From NCBI GenBank assembly GCA_944472155.2, contig OX235277.1, forward strand, positions 11,418,804 through 11,482,803: a stretch of DNA of 64,000 nt. The letters are read 5' to 3'. A model generated the notes under the pieces. It did not search any database. It was not told the origin of the DNA and was given only the letters and a program-made list of their open reading frames with translations. Positions within the stretch are counted from its first letter, which is position 1. Each line of letters opens with the position of its first letter. The DNA comes from Trichobilharzia szidati. Lineage: Eukaryota > Platyhelminthes > Trematoda > Strigeidida > Schistosomatidae. The position numbers and the translations under genes were made by a program. Shown here one piece after another: positions 11,807 to 24,264 of this stretch.

Positions 11807-13680
11807 TTACCATGAGAGTAGAAGTGGTTGAGTAATCTTCTTTTGTATGCACAGCTGCGGTTTTTCCATGTGAATGGCTAGAGCTTCAGCGATACAAAGG
11901 AGACGAAACCGTATTGCCTTTGACATGTTGTTCTTGACTCGGTAAATTACTTTGAAGGAGGCGTTCGTTGAAATGCAATGATCAGTGTTGACCAGGTGTT
12001 CAGTTATCGCACTCCTTATTGCACCAGTATTGCCTCTTCACAACCATGCTGGATAGTGTTCTTGAATCCTCTTGGACAGGATGCGCGTCGAACGACCAAT
12101 GTACCTGGTTCCACAGCAGCAGGTGAACTGGTATATGCACACAGAAGTGGCCAGATGCGGGATCTTGTCCTTGAGGCTTCTGCAGATTAGTGGGCGACTG
12201 GAGAAGACTATTCTTAGCGTTGCTGCAAAGAATGTTCTTCTCAGAGATGATGTGATCCTTCTCTTGAGAATATCGCTTGCTAAATCTCCCGTGAAATCCA
12301 AGTTCATGTAGATTTTCTTTTGAGGCGCAGTCAAAGTTTCGTTTTTCCGAATTATTGGTTTCATATTTTTGTCGATAAATCTTATTGGGTAACCATTTTG
12401 GATGAATATTTCTCTCAGAATATCTAATTCTGTTTCCAGAAGGTCGGGACTACAGATGCGTCGGATGCGGGTAGCAAGTGATTTAATTAAATTCCGCTTT
12501 TGTTGAATGGGCATCCAGCTATAGAAACTTGTTAGTTGACCGTTCCACGTAGGTTTTCTATGGATTGATCTTCTTAGGCTCCCATCAGCTCTTCTTGTCA
12601 GTTCCACATCAAGAAACGGAATTTTTGACTCGTTTTCCATTTCAAGAGTGAATTTTATTGCTGGATGGCAATTGTTAAATGTCTTCAGCAGTAGATTGGG
12701 GTCACAAATAATGAAAATGTCATCCACGTATCTTTTATACAGTTGCAAATTGTCGATGCTTGACTTTAGTGAACCTCTCTCGAGGCTTGCCACGAAGCAG
12801 TCTGATAGTGGTGGACCCAACGGAGATCCCATTGCAATACCATCCTTTTGTCTGTAGGTGGTGTCGTTGAATGTGAACTGGACGTTCAGAGTGCATCTCA
12901 ATAATAATTCTTTCAAGTATGTTGTCGGTATTCCAATATCGAGGTGGTTGTCATCTATATTTCTGCATATGAAGCAGACCGTTTCTGTGAGTGGGACATT
13001 GGTGAAAAGTGACTCGATGTCGAAGGATAGCATAATTTTTTAGATGCATTCATGTCTTGTATGCACTCGATGAACTGGAAGGTGTCACGGAGTGAGTGCG
13101 TACATAATTGCTTCCTTACAGGTTCCAGAACATTTGCTAGCCATTGTGCAATAGAGTGGTATGGGGAACCTGACATATCCAGAATTGGACGAAGTGGGAG
13201 ACCAACCTTGTGTACCTTTGGTAGACCATAAAGTCTCGGTATTACTGAACCTGTTGGCCGGATCTGGTCGTAAATATCCCCACTGATTAGTTGACTGGCC
13301 TTCATTCTCTTCAAGACGTCTGTGAGCTGCTTCTCAATCTGTTCCATCTTGTTCCTTTCATTGGAAGCTTGGGAAAATTTATCTTCATTCGACAGTATAT
13401 CGTTCATTTTCTCGATGTAGTCTCTTCGATTAGGAAGCACTACACCAGCACCCTTTTTGGGCCGAGTTATAAGCAGATCTTTGTTATCTCTCAACTGTTT
13501 TAATTCCTCTCGGTGCCGCTTCGTCAGGTGGTTGCGGACTTTTGATTTTGCATTCAAGTATTGATGGCAGCAGTCCATGATTGTTGACTTGAATCTCTGT
13601 AATTCGTCTTCAGAAGTTGGGCTGAGATCGTGCGTTTGGCTGATTAGATTTTCAAACTGGACCTGAGTATGGAGTTTGTT
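11807..13680 (-). pseudogene. PLE reverse transcriptase with C-terminal GIY-YIG endonuclease (one frameshift, one stop)
   Basis: This would encode the enzyme that copies PLE RNA and, through a GIY-YIG nuclease, opens the target DNA. Motifs in order on the minus strand: RPKKGAGVVLPN (about 13450); RLYGLPKVHKVGLPLRPIL (about 13210); FDIESLFTNVPLTE (about 13010); DGIAMGSPLGPPLSD (about 12830); the catalytic KRYVDDIFII (about 12730), with both aspartates present; PFLDVELTR; and the endonuclease CCGTRYIGRSTRI near 12110. An A run at about 13035 shifts the frame between the 12955-13578 and 12038-13033 readings by one base. A TGA at about 12036 follows HYPAWL, where the family normally continues, and the same frame then runs on to a TAA at 11807-11809. 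The ORF is open upstream of 13578 to the terminal repeat. Two lesions only, so this is a young copy, but it is not coding as it stands. Confidence 0.9.
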
Positions 13681-13683
13681 TCA

Positions 13684-13888
13684 CTAGTTTCACTAACACT
13701 TAATTTTCTTGACCTGTATTACCAATCTTCACTTGTTTAGTTAAAATTAACCTTAACCAATTGTAACCTTGTTTGACAAACTGAATGTACACATACATAC
13801 AAAACAATGCATATATATTTGCGATTGCGCAGCTAAGAAGATGAATTCGCCGAAAAGAGACTCTTCGCTGATCTACGTGTTTTGTTTT
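13684..13888 (-). repeat. Right inverted terminal repeat (pLTR) of the PLE
   Basis: Inverted copy of 11357-11562. On the minus strand it contains a block at about 13829-13862 with ATGA, TTCGCC and GAAAAG in hammerhead-like order; see findings. Confidence 0.85.
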
Positions 13889-13894
13889 CTAAAA

Positions 13895-16800
13895 AATGCT
13901 AATCGAATTAGATAACAGGTAATTTAATTAATTGATTTAACATTCTGAAGACAAAAAAGGTTTGTAGATTACATGAAATCTAGTCAGCTCTGCTAAAGTT
14001 GTCGTTGAGAAGCGTTGCACCAGTAGAGAGATGGAATAAATGGATGAGTCAAGTGTGCATGACAGACAAGTAGTTGGAGCACAAGATTGTAATCGCGTCA
14101 GCAAACGATCAAATTATTCACAGTCAGGAAGCTAAAGTTTTCTAATATGATGGGATTTATTGACATGTGAAGTGAAATGATTATGACACCTTGCATTAGA
14201 ATCACTAACACATCTGCAATCACAGCTGATGGGTTGAAAGGCAGAGGCTAATAGCTGTAGGAATACTCACCTCAGTTGCCTCTACAAATCTGGTGCAAAT
14301 CTCAGTTACCTCTTAATATTGAAGTGTGTTTGCAGATATCTAGGTGATATCAAGGAGCATGGCGATGTGAGAACAGTTACTGAATCACTCAACATCAGGG
14401 AGCACTGGACAACTGCTTTGTCCTAGTTAGGGATTCTTCAGCGATTGCAACCAATTACCTCACCTTGATTAATTGTGTAAGCTGCGTTTTCCACCGTGTT
14501 CATTTGTTTAGCGATATTTTCAGTCAGGTTTGTTAATATGCTATCTATAACAGCGTCAACCGTCTAACACATTCATGTTCACTTTAGATTAAAGCAATTG
14601 AAATAGGTGACATCAGTGAAACAGTCAATAAAAGTACAGAGAGCACTGGGCGCCTGGTCATTCATGTTTCTAGTTCGTTTTCAGAAAGCACTCATGAATC
14701 TAATAAAACCCAAATTCAAGACTATTAGGATACGAACTAAATTCATGAACAGTTTACCAATGAGCTGAAATTCGTCAACCTTCTTACCATACGGAGTGTT
14801 GCATCACAGCCATAAAATATCCTGGTCTCATAAAAAAAAGTCTTGGTTTGGGTTCAAGGATGTGTTAGTGGTTCAGCCTACTGGAAGCCACAAAATAGAA
14901 CGAAACCGATGTCATATCCTACTTTCATTCCAGACGTAATTTGTAACCAGTTTCCCTCATTATGAATAGAAGTTGGAGATGTGTACTGAGTTTAACAAAA
15001 GGAGCCAAGCAAAAAGATCTCGAATCATTCTTATTATCATTATTTTTAGATTTAATCTCGATCGCGATTTCACAATTACCTTTCCTTGATGATTCCCTTA
15101 CCAAATATAAACATAAGGATGAAAGTCTGAAAAGAGATTACACGGTTTAAAGAATCTTGTACAGAGGTGATTATTTCTTCATTTCAGTCAACTTAATTAT
15201 ATGCAGATTGAATATGTAGATGGAATAAGGGCACTTCTGCCTATCTGCCACACCTCTCTTTCTCCCCCTCACTTTTTCCTTGAATATCATTTCACAATGC
15301 GTCCGACATAATCATATGACAAAAGATGTTAGCCGGGTTTTTGTTCTCACCCCTCAAAATCATGTCTGATATTAAATTGGAAGATTTTATTAATAACAAA
15401 ACCAGACTGTAGGCTAATTAGTTTTCAGTCATTTGTTTGTTTTAAAAAAGTGGCTTCATTTTCACGTCAGCCAAAGAAAATTCAAGATGAAAGTGTCAAC
15501 CGCTTTTTCTCTGAAAATAAAATCTCAGCATTTTACACACACAGTTAATGTTTTGATTAAGTTATACAGATGGTTTGAAGCTGAGAATAAGATTGAAAAC
15601 TCTACGAGGTTTGAGATTTGATCACTGGAACTATTCTCTGTTCTGCCAGTAAGTGACCGAGTGTAATATAACGTGAGTATTAAAGACATTTAATACATTG
15701 AAACAATTTAACTAAATGTGAGAATTCACAATTCGCGTGTTTATCAGTAGATACAGTTAAAGGTGAAATCAGATAGAAATCTATTTAGTTAAGAGAGCGA
15801 TTCGATCACTGTCTTAGAATGGAATTACACGTTGAATAGGTTCATTTTATGTAGCACACTGTGTCGCAAAATAAACGGTCATGTAATGGCCTGAACAATG
15901 GATACCAATCTTTAGGCTCGACGGTATAGTTAAAGAAAGACATCATTCACTTTGACAACAATCTGTCAGAAAAGCATCTTACAATCTTCGTTAAAATGCA
16001 TTGTTCACTAAATCTTTTGTTATGTATACTTGTTGTTTACTTCTGTGTACAACTGCGTCTTTCTTTGTTAATGATTTCTCTAAGTCTGATTGTCGAAACT
16101 GAATGTGACTGAAATGTATTGCTGACCATGATGAAGAATTTCTAGCCCCATTCTGAGGAAACGAGATTTTTCGAAGATTCAATTTGTCGTCCCACATTTT
16201 GAAGGCAAATGCTTCATAGATAAAGTTGTTCAAATTAACCCAACGGCAGATACTACCAAAAAATATGACTAGTTATGGATCCTTCAGGTAGAACAATAAT
16301 GCTTGATAGCTAAATCGCCAGCCTCTTAAACATTGAGTCCTGGTTTTCATGAAGAATTGCTTTTATTGATGTTTCTCAGATAGATTTCGCTTAGAAAACG
16401 GAATGAATTCAAACAGAAAGAGTTCTGGCTTGCTGCTCTTAACAATTCCTGTTATTCTGCCAGCTTTCTAGAATGTCAGTCACATTATCAAACAGATCAT
16501 CTGTTGTGCTCTGAATACTTCGGAATCACTTCTTTGCATTGTGTATTTCGCAAATAGCTGCCCAGATTCTCTGATCAAAATAAAACTCATTCCAGAATTA
16601 ATAGACTGTTCATGTTCCTTGATAGTTAAATAGCGGAAGGTTTATCAGATTACTCGCGCATACTGCTCAGATTCTATTAACCGCGTCTGTAATACACAAT
16701 AAACTACGTAACACCATACATTCTTTTACTGTAAACGGAGTGCATGTGGCTTGTTTCAGGTCAGCAGATTGTTCTTGGTTTTCCATTCGGAGAAGAACAA

Positions 16801-17480
16801 AGCCTGGAAAAATTCAGGTTTCATCCTACTGAATTCGTCAACTTACAGTTCATGTAGAAGGAATAGCATTTTAGTCTCAATCATGTTCATGATAACAGTG
16901 TACAGTTGGTTAATCGGTGTATGTACAGTGACTGGGTGGTCACATGTACACAACAGTTTCCTGAGTAGACTTGTTCAATCTATGAATACAGTCCTAAGCC
17001 TGCAATAAACGTTTTTTGTGGTATGAAGTGTTTTGTGAATCTATTTTAAACAGTAGAATTTTTCTTTCATATAACTTCAAATAAGCTTCGCGTCATGAAT
17101 TACCTTGATCTTTGTGATAACTGGGCAAGTGATTAAATATGTTGCCTGCCTTTTCTTTGATGATTTGCCGGAGGATATCAAGACATCTACTTTTTTATTT
17201 CATATAAAAATGTATTCTTAGGACAAATGTTTCAGACAGACGGTAGACAGTTTCATCACACGATATTGTGCGCATCACATGCAATGCTAATTTGAGAGAG
17301 GTGTATATTCATCAAAATTAAAATTTCAAAGAGAATTTTCTTTAATAGGAAACTTAACCTTTGTCTCTTTTTAAAGAAATTTAAATAACAGGTGTAAATA
17401 CTAGTAATTATAATTTCTACTTATTCATATTCATGAACATTCCACATCCAGGTATCTATGAAAAGAAGAAACCAAGTTGT
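13895..17480. other. No gene recognised
   Basis: Several short ORFs (14962-15150 +, 15433-15621 +, 15991-16233 -, 16751-17008 +) lack recognisable domains. The last is preceded by an AG acceptor-like site near 16770, but no partner exon was found. A weak tRNA-like stretch at about 16300-16345 may be a SINE remnant. Confidence 0.4.
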
Positions 17481-17487
17481 TCAGCAA

Positions 17488-17590
17488 AGAGACTGTTTTC
17501 GGCGAATTCGTTTTAGAAGCTTGATTAATGAAAAAGGGATATTCTTTTCGATAACTTCATCATCAGATTCTACAGTTATATATCCATTAT
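17488..17590. repeat. Solo fragment of a PLE terminal repeat
   Basis: The segment 'cagcaaagagactgttttcggcgaattc' (17488 onward) matches 'cagcgaagagtctcttttcggcgaattc' of the left PLE repeat at about 11378. No RT sequence is next to it. Confidence 0.6.
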
Positions 17591-17599
17591 AATGACAGA

Positions 17600-20080
17600 A
17601 TGGTCGTCATTGAGAATATTAGTGAATTTTAAATGGGGAGTAACATTGAATCATTGAATCAGCCAGAATTTCAAAAGTTATCTGCAATCCTAAAGTTTTA
17701 ATACCAGTGAGTATTAGTAGTGTCAGCGGAGACCCGATTTCAATTTAAACGTGATTACAACTTTGTAGGGAGAAGATTTCTGTCATTTTCACATTATGTT
17801 TCAGTAGACTAGTCAGCATCTTAACTGTCAGATCTAATTTGCTCATCTTTGACTGCTTACTTTAATTAATGAATGAATGAATGACGGATTCAGCAGTTGA
17901 CTGACGTTGATAAATGAGAACTCGTCAGAATATCAAACACAGAGAAAGCGTCTCACAAATCGTACAATATTTCCCCTTTTTCGTTATTACTAGCTGCTTT
18001 TCTACATCATAGAATGGAATAAAACATTAGAGCTTCAATGAAAAAAACCAGAAACCAATGAAGCTGACGTCTAGAGGATAAAAAGAAACGAGAGATGAGA
18101 ATTAATCAAATCTTCGGATTGAAAAAAATTTATTTTAAAGCATAAAACTTAAGCCGTTTTTTTGTTTATCTAAATTCACACAGAAATATAAATATATGCA
18201 AAGAAAAGAAGAAGATTGACATAAGCGTCTCACAATTAAATATGTCAACAAAGTAGTTAATTTAAAGCAGAAAAAAGCCCAAAGAGATCGCTTGTCACGT
18301 GTGTTTTACTTTAAAATTGTCTGCACACTACTTATGACTGAATTCGCACCATTGTGAAACACTGTAGATATGAATATACTGTGATAAGAAATTAATGAAT
18401 TTAATAATGATAACGTTAAAAGTCCTCGGGACTGAGTACACTGGAAAGGAAGTCAATTCCTTGGTGAGTACTAAACTATCCATTCTCACATAGAGTCTTA
18501 GGTCCTCATACTTAATTTATTTGCATCACAAACTGTATGGTTCATTTTTCAAAGGAATTTCGAATGTCGGTTGTTACAGAGATACTCTAACTACTCATAG
18601 GTACCAGCTTCATAACTGCAATTGTTAACGATGTTTATACAATACCTAATGACATTTATAGATAAACATTCGGCTCAGGCGTGTTATGTAGAATAAGTCC
18701 GATCACGTTGGCAATAGTCATTTAATTTAAAAATATCTCTGCTATACTTTTTTCTGCATGATGTCTTTGGTAAATAACTACAGTATTCCAGTCAGTTACA
18801 TTTACAACTCTGTTTAAACTCAGCAATATTTATTAGGTCTTCAAATATTATACCTTAACTGGAATTTGGAAAACGTTTAACCTTATATAACGTATACATT
18901 CATGGGCTGATCAACTTAGACCTGTGAAACCTAATGTGAAAAGAGCACATTGGCGATGTCATAAAACCATAATGTTTATGAAGATGGTCAGTGATATCCT
19001 TCTTCAGCAATCATGCACTTCTTACTTCCTTTATGTTCGCCTTCACAAACTGTAGAACCAAATTTTCAAGAGGTCCTTGAACGTTTTGAGACGTTATATG
19101 TGTATTACTGTATTTTAAGAACAATAAATAAATGGCCGATGTGGATTTTCAGGATTCCTACTAGTTTTCTCTTCGGTCATGCCATGAAATCAGTTATTGA
19201 ATCACTCCAAACCATGGAGTATTGGAGAGCCCTCTCATCTCAATTTGGGAATGTTCAGGGATCATGCCGAGGACCTGCAGTTGCGTATAGCATACCAGTG
19301 TTCAGTCAGTAGGATAAAAATAGTGAAATTTTTGAACGACTGAAATCTCGGAGTGGATTTACTTATTCGCAACAGTAGAAGAAGCCTATAGAAGCCTGTA
19401 TAGTGTTTTCCCCAACTCTTTATTTAGAGTTTGGAAAGGCTGATGTAATTTCTCTGTTTCACGGTGTGACTAAAAAGAATTGAGGTTATAGAAGAGCCTA
19501 GTCATTAATGCTCAGCACGCTGATTCCAAACACTAATATTTCGAATCCTAAGATGCATGCAAACATGCTAGGTGATCCCATATGTAGTCCACAAAGTAAC
19601 TCAAACGGATCATATAGCTGATGATAAAATGTAACTGAATTATTTAGTGTAATGGAAACTTTGCAACATTCATCTTTTTTCCGAGTGATCTTAATTCAAC
19701 CACAAGAATTAGCTCAGCCTGCATCATTCAGTAGTATAACCATGAAATCAGACCAGTTGACTTGAATGATCTTCACCTATTTATATCAATACGTAACTTG
19801 TTCTGGTCACTTTTGGCTCAGTCTAAAGATCTCGTACTGTGTTTCGAATGTTTTTGGTTCGTAAGAAAGAAACTTCATGAAACCGAACATAATATGATAA
19901 GATCACGGATATCTATAGACGTTTTTCAGACTGTGACATGATATAGCTTTTTTGTTTTACGTTTGTAGTTTTTCTTTGTTGTGAGTCAAAGAAAAAAGTT
20001 TTGAGGACATGGGTAATAATCATCGAGAAGAATTGGAAATTGATTTGCTTTGGGAAGTACCTTCACTGACAACATTATTT
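17600..20080. other. No gene recognised
   Basis: A short GAAT/ATGA repeat is at about 17870-17884. An ORF at 19013-19312 (+, 99 codons) has no motif I can name with confidence. The rest is AT-rich non-coding sequence. Confidence 0.4.
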
Positions 20081-20092
20081 TAGCGTGTATCG

Positions 20093-20321
20093 TTTTTTTT
20101 TTCCTTCACGTTCCCCAGTGGAACATAAGGCTTCAAGCTAGTGGCTTGAAGTTTCTGTAGCAGTGTTTATTTTACAGGATGGGGTTGCTAGCCTCATGCC
20201 CAACCTTTCCTCTTCACCAGCATTATTTCTGGCTTAGCGAGGTAAAGGAGTGCGTCGGCCGGGGATCGAACCCCGGACCATGTGCATGGTTGGCGAGTGT
20301 GCTAACCGCTACGCCACCGAC
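20093..20321 (-). mobile_element. Recent tRNA-derived SINE with target-site duplication
   Basis: On the minus strand the element starts with a tRNA-like head (20251-20323). It has an A box (GGCGTAGCGGTTAGCAC) and a B box (GGTTCGATCCC). A body about 150 nt long follows, ending in a run of about 10 A (plus-strand T run at 20093-20102). The 10-bp direct repeat gcgtgtatcg is present at 20083-20092 and 20322-20331. This is the expected outcome of retrotransposition by target-primed reverse transcription, probably using the machinery of a partner LINE. The intact duplication and tail indicate a young insertion. Confidence 0.88.
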
Positions 20322-20323
20322 GC
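20251..20323 (-). other. tRNA-like head of the SINE (not a functional tRNA)
   Basis: The ends pair as a 7-bp acceptor-like stem (GCGTCGG with CCGACGC), and a T-arm-like CCGGGG/CCCCGG hairpin is present. However, the anticodon stem does not pair and the T loop has the wrong length. The A and B boxes are intact, so it can serve as a polymerase III promoter. Confidence 0.75.
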
Positions 20324-20948
20324 GTGTATCGAGAAGTTCCTATTTTTAATTAGAGACGATGTAATTAGCTTGTATATAAAGATTTAGTATTCGAGAGTAA
20401 TAGATTAGATAGCTGATGTATGCTGAAGAATAAGAATATTCACTCACTCTCTAAATGCCTTTCTTTTGGAGATGATATAAACATCTAGCTGGCAATGAGG
20501 AGAGAGAAGTAATACATGCATTGATCTGACAGAATTACCGCAGATGATATTCGTCTTATATCTCAAAAACCTGGAAATGAATGGGCGAAAATAAACAAGT
20601 CGGTAGCGGAGGTGGTGTTTCAGGTGAGGTTAAGGAAGAAAAAGCTGATAAAGATAACTAAAAGCAACAACAAATACCATCCTCAGTGAATAACAGGAAT
20701 CCAAAGGAAATCGTGTATTTCTTTTAAATCAGTGACAGCATTTTAAAAGAAAGCAGCGTGAATGCAAAATGGAAGGATTGTGAAAATGAGGCAATTGTTA
20801 AGTACTCTGAAATCAGCATGCAGATTTTTTGAATTTCCTTGATATGATATATGACCTTGGCGGCCTGTTTGAATTTTTGGGCCTGCTACCATAAAATCTA
20901 CATATTGCATCCAATCTACCATTTACTAAATTTATTTATCACCCAAAT

Positions 20949-23643
20949 ATGAATTCTAAAAGGATCATTTACTCTCGTAACTTTATCATTCATTTACGAC
21001 CCTATGACTTTCATATTCCCAAGAAATCAAGGAGGAAGTATCGTAGTGGCTGGCAGAGAGCTGTTAAACGTACACCAATACACTTAACTACGGTCCCTGT
21101 CATAAAGAACACTAACTGCCGCTCTCTGCCAAACAAAATAATGTACCTGCAATCCTTGAGGTCCACTGACACTTATCACAATACTGCGATAGTCACATTA
21201 CAAGAAACATGGTTACACGAACTGTACGATGACAGTCTCATCTATCTAAAGGACTTCATCCTATTTAGACAAGACCGAAAATTTTGTAATCAGAAAAATG
21301 AGGGTGGAGTAGCAACTTTCATTAACTCCAAACGGTCTATTTCTAATAATGTTTGCTTCTCATTCTCAAAAGACTTCATAGACTGTATCACCGTAAAATG
21401 TCGTCCCAAACATCTCCCCAAATAAAATCATATCTTTATTACAATAATGTACATTTCCCCAAGTTGCTCACTATCTAATCTTTCAAATTTCACTGATGAA
21501 TTCACCATTTTTGCCGCTGCCAACTTCGATAACTCTCTATATGTTAATACTGGCGACTTCAACTCGTCAGACACCACCTTCCTTAAAGCACTTGGTCACT
21601 CTAACATTGTCAAATTTCTCACTCGACTAGACAAAACACTTGATTTTGTTTTTACAAATGACGAAGGAATATCTGAAGCACGTAAACGTGCACCGATCCT
21701 CAACTCGGATCACTCTATTGTTCGTGTTCTACCTAAAATTTACAGCAAAACACATATTAAAGTCTTCTCGCATCTGTCTATGAAAGCACAACAAAGATGC
21801 TACTCATCTGACAACTTACTCAATCTAAGGAGCATGTTACAAAATACTAACTGGGATTTATCCATGGAAGTTCATTAGATGACACAATTGTCAATATAAC
21901 AGATTATCTTAAGTTCTGCCTTGATATGTGCTGTCCCAAACAAACACTATTCAAACGCCTCGACCGCTTCTCATCTCCTTATCTCAAACAACTTCGCAAG
22001 AAAAAAGAAACTTTATACAAATCCAAAGACAAGTTAGGACTCAAAAAGAATAATGCCCAGATCAAATCTGAAATCAAGAATCTGAATGCAATCTATAATG
22101 ATGCACTTTTATCATGCAAATCTCCAATCAGCATGTGGAACCTTTTTAATGAAATTACTAGCAATAGTAAGCGTTGTAATGCTTTTCCCTCTTATGATGT
22201 TAATGCTCTTAATCATTCTTTTATACGCTGTCTTCTTCTTTAACTACTTCTAATGTTACCTATCATGTAGCTGAAAACTTTCATGACTTTAATACTCTCG
22301 AAGTTCTTAAATGTCTTAAAATGCTCAAGTCCTCACGTAGCCTAGGCCCTGATGGTATACCTGCATATATTCTAAAACAATGTGCAGATGTGTTGTGTTC
22401 TCCACTAACCAACATCCTAAATGCTTCTTTCTCCAAAAATATCGTACCTGATGCATGGAAAGACATCAAAATTGTCCCTTTCCCTAAACCTGGAAACGGT
22501 TAGAACGTAAAGTTCAGACCCATTGCCATCACTTCCCCGTTTCTAAAGCTTATGGAAAAACTAGTACTTCTTAAACTCGAACCCTCCCTTAAAGACTTCG
22601 AAGACCCCAAACAATTTGCCTATAGACAGGGTAGGAGTACATTAGACGCTGCAGCTCTCTTACACAACAACATCGTCTCATCATTAGATAAAGGTGCCAA
22701 ATACGTCCGCTGCACGTTTCTTGACTTCACTTCTGCTTTCGACTTTCTACCTAGATATCTCCTGCTAAATAAGCTCTCCTTGACAAAAACTGAGTCCTGG
22801 GTCACTAACTGGTTGCATTCCTACTTCTCTAACAGAATGCAGTACACCGTGTACAAAGGTAAATCATCCTCCGCAGACGATCTGTCTGTATCCTTGCCTA
22901 TCAAATGTCAAAGCGACTGCTCTAAACTTAATGGCTTTGTGTCAGAAATCAGCTAGTGGTCCAAGGAAAATGGTCTTACCCTAAACCCCTCCAAATGCCG
23001 AACGGTCAATTTCACCTTTAGGCATAAATCCGACCTAAACAAACTGTTTGGCTCTCACGAAGTATGCAACATAGACGGCACTGAAATAGAAACTATATCG
23101 GAAATTAAATACCTAGGTGTCATTCTATCTGCTGATCTCTCCTGGTTGTCTCATATCTTAGCAATTTCTAAGAAAATATTCTGTCTTACCTTCTACATCA
23201 AGAAGTTAAAACATTCTGGAATAACCCCCCAACCCTAACTCCTACAATTCGTTAATTCTCGCATCCTGCCCATTATTCTCTATTGTTCCCCCTTAGTTTT
23301 TCCCTGGCTACTGAAGAAAGACCATTACATATTACGCAGGATGTTAAATGTTGTCAGCAGAGTAAGCAACGTGCCACTTAACCAGCTTGTTGCTAATATT
23401 CTGGTTGACAGGCACATGGACTCATGTGAAAAATGGGCCAAATCCATTTTATCTAACTCACACGACCCTCTTCACTCACATCTCTCCCCCTGCATCTCAT
23501 CAGGCGAAACCAGAAGCCAATATAGAAAACTATATGCTCGCACCAGCAAGTACAAAAACTCAACCATACCCTACTTAGCTCGTGTTCTGTGTGATAAAGA
23601 AAGCATTAGGCGTGACACCTATAATTCATTAAATAGTCAGTAG
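20949..23643 (+). pseudogene. Endonuclease plus reverse transcriptase polyprotein, broken and missing its RT catalytic core
   Basis: Endonuclease motifs: LQETWL (about 21205), GDFNSSD (about 21555) and SDHSIV (about 21708). RT motifs: SLGPDGIPAYIL (about 22337), FRPIAITSPFLKLMEKL (about 22513), FAYRQGRSTLDAA (about 22616) and FLDFTSAFD (about 22720, motif A). The reading breaks at 21422, 21876, about 22240, 22501, 22954 and 23236 by stops or frameshifts. After KSSSADDLSVS (about 22890) it jumps to LPIKCQSDCSKLN, so the segment that should hold the GVPQG box and the YADD catalytic box is missing. The C-terminal part (23341-23643) is open to a TAG. Confidence 0.85.
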
Positions 23644-23986
23644 AACAACTGGATCTCGTCTTTCCAACTCACATCATCAATAGGTACAACATTTTCTTTC
23701 TTTCCTTTCCTTTTCTCTCTCTCTCTTTTCCGTTATGTGCTGCTTTGTTTCTTTCTCTCGCTTACGCCAGTTAATAAGACAGCTCCCACTTTTCTAACAC
23801 CTTCAAACACTAATCAGCTTTACCTTTGCTACTGACATGCCAATGTATTGTTGTAATAATGAACTGTGGTTTCCTCAATCTATGTAGAATTCTATTTATT
23901 GATAATGTACTAACTGGATGCAATACTGTAGTAAAAATGCTGAGAATTCCATTCTGTATCACATGTACTGTTTTGGAATAAAGCAA

Positions 23987-24013
23987 ATTATTATTATTAA
24001 TATTATTATTATT
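23987..24013 (+). repeat. (ATT)n 3' tail of the non-LTR element
   Basis: Nine trinucleotide units, mostly ATT, lie directly after the element's 3' untranslated region. Short simple-repeat tails are typical 3' ends of several non-LTR clades. Confidence 0.75.
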
Positions 24014-24264
24014 CTCCCAAGTCACAAGGAACTCCGAAGTGGTCAGTGTAAATCAGGTTACACATCATATATCACGAGCACAGACGCAGTTGATGGTGTC
24101 TGCAATTAATAGAAAGGTAAATGGTTAAATATAATGATGTTAAGTTTTATTCCAAATTACCTTTATGTGCTTTATTCATGATAGTACCACTGAAAATAAC
24201 TGTATTCCAAAGAAGTAACGCAAAAATTTTCAACAGGTGCTATTTCATAGCATATGCTCCTTCA

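Larger units (their letters stand above)
11357..13888 (-). mobile_element. Penelope-like retroelement with inverted terminal repeats
   Basis: The element runs on the minus strand. Repeats at 11357-11562 and 13684-13888 are inverted copies of each other, about 205 bp and nearly identical. PLEs are known to carry LTR-like repeats in direct or inverted orientation. Between them lies one RT plus GIY-YIG reading frame (11807-13680) and a 3' untranslated segment (11563-11806). The coding part begins abruptly at the right-hand repeat, so the N-terminus of the RT ORF is probably truncated. No target-site duplication could be fixed. Confidence 0.85.
20530..24014 (+). mobile_element. CR1-group (Jockey superfamily) non-LTR retrotransposon, defective
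   Basis: The coding remnant at 20949-23643 encodes an apurinic-type endonuclease followed by a reverse transcriptase. It is followed by a pyrimidine-rich 3' region (23690-23735), an AATAAA at about 23976 and an (ATT)n tail at 23987-24013. The 5' limit is uncertain; 20530-20700 may hold the end of an ORF1. Elements of this group move through an RNA copied at a nick. This copy is dead. Confidence 0.8.

Noticed and set aside
19013..19312. 99-codon ORF as a gene, possibly a kinase C-terminus
   Set aside because: A short stretch (EPNFQEVLERFETL) faintly recalls a kinase tail, but there is no catalytic domain nearby and no supported splice structure.
20251..20323. Functional tRNA gene
   Set aside because: The acceptor-like ends pair, but the anticodon stem does not and the T loop is wrong. 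It is fused to a SINE body with a poly(A) tail and target-site duplication.
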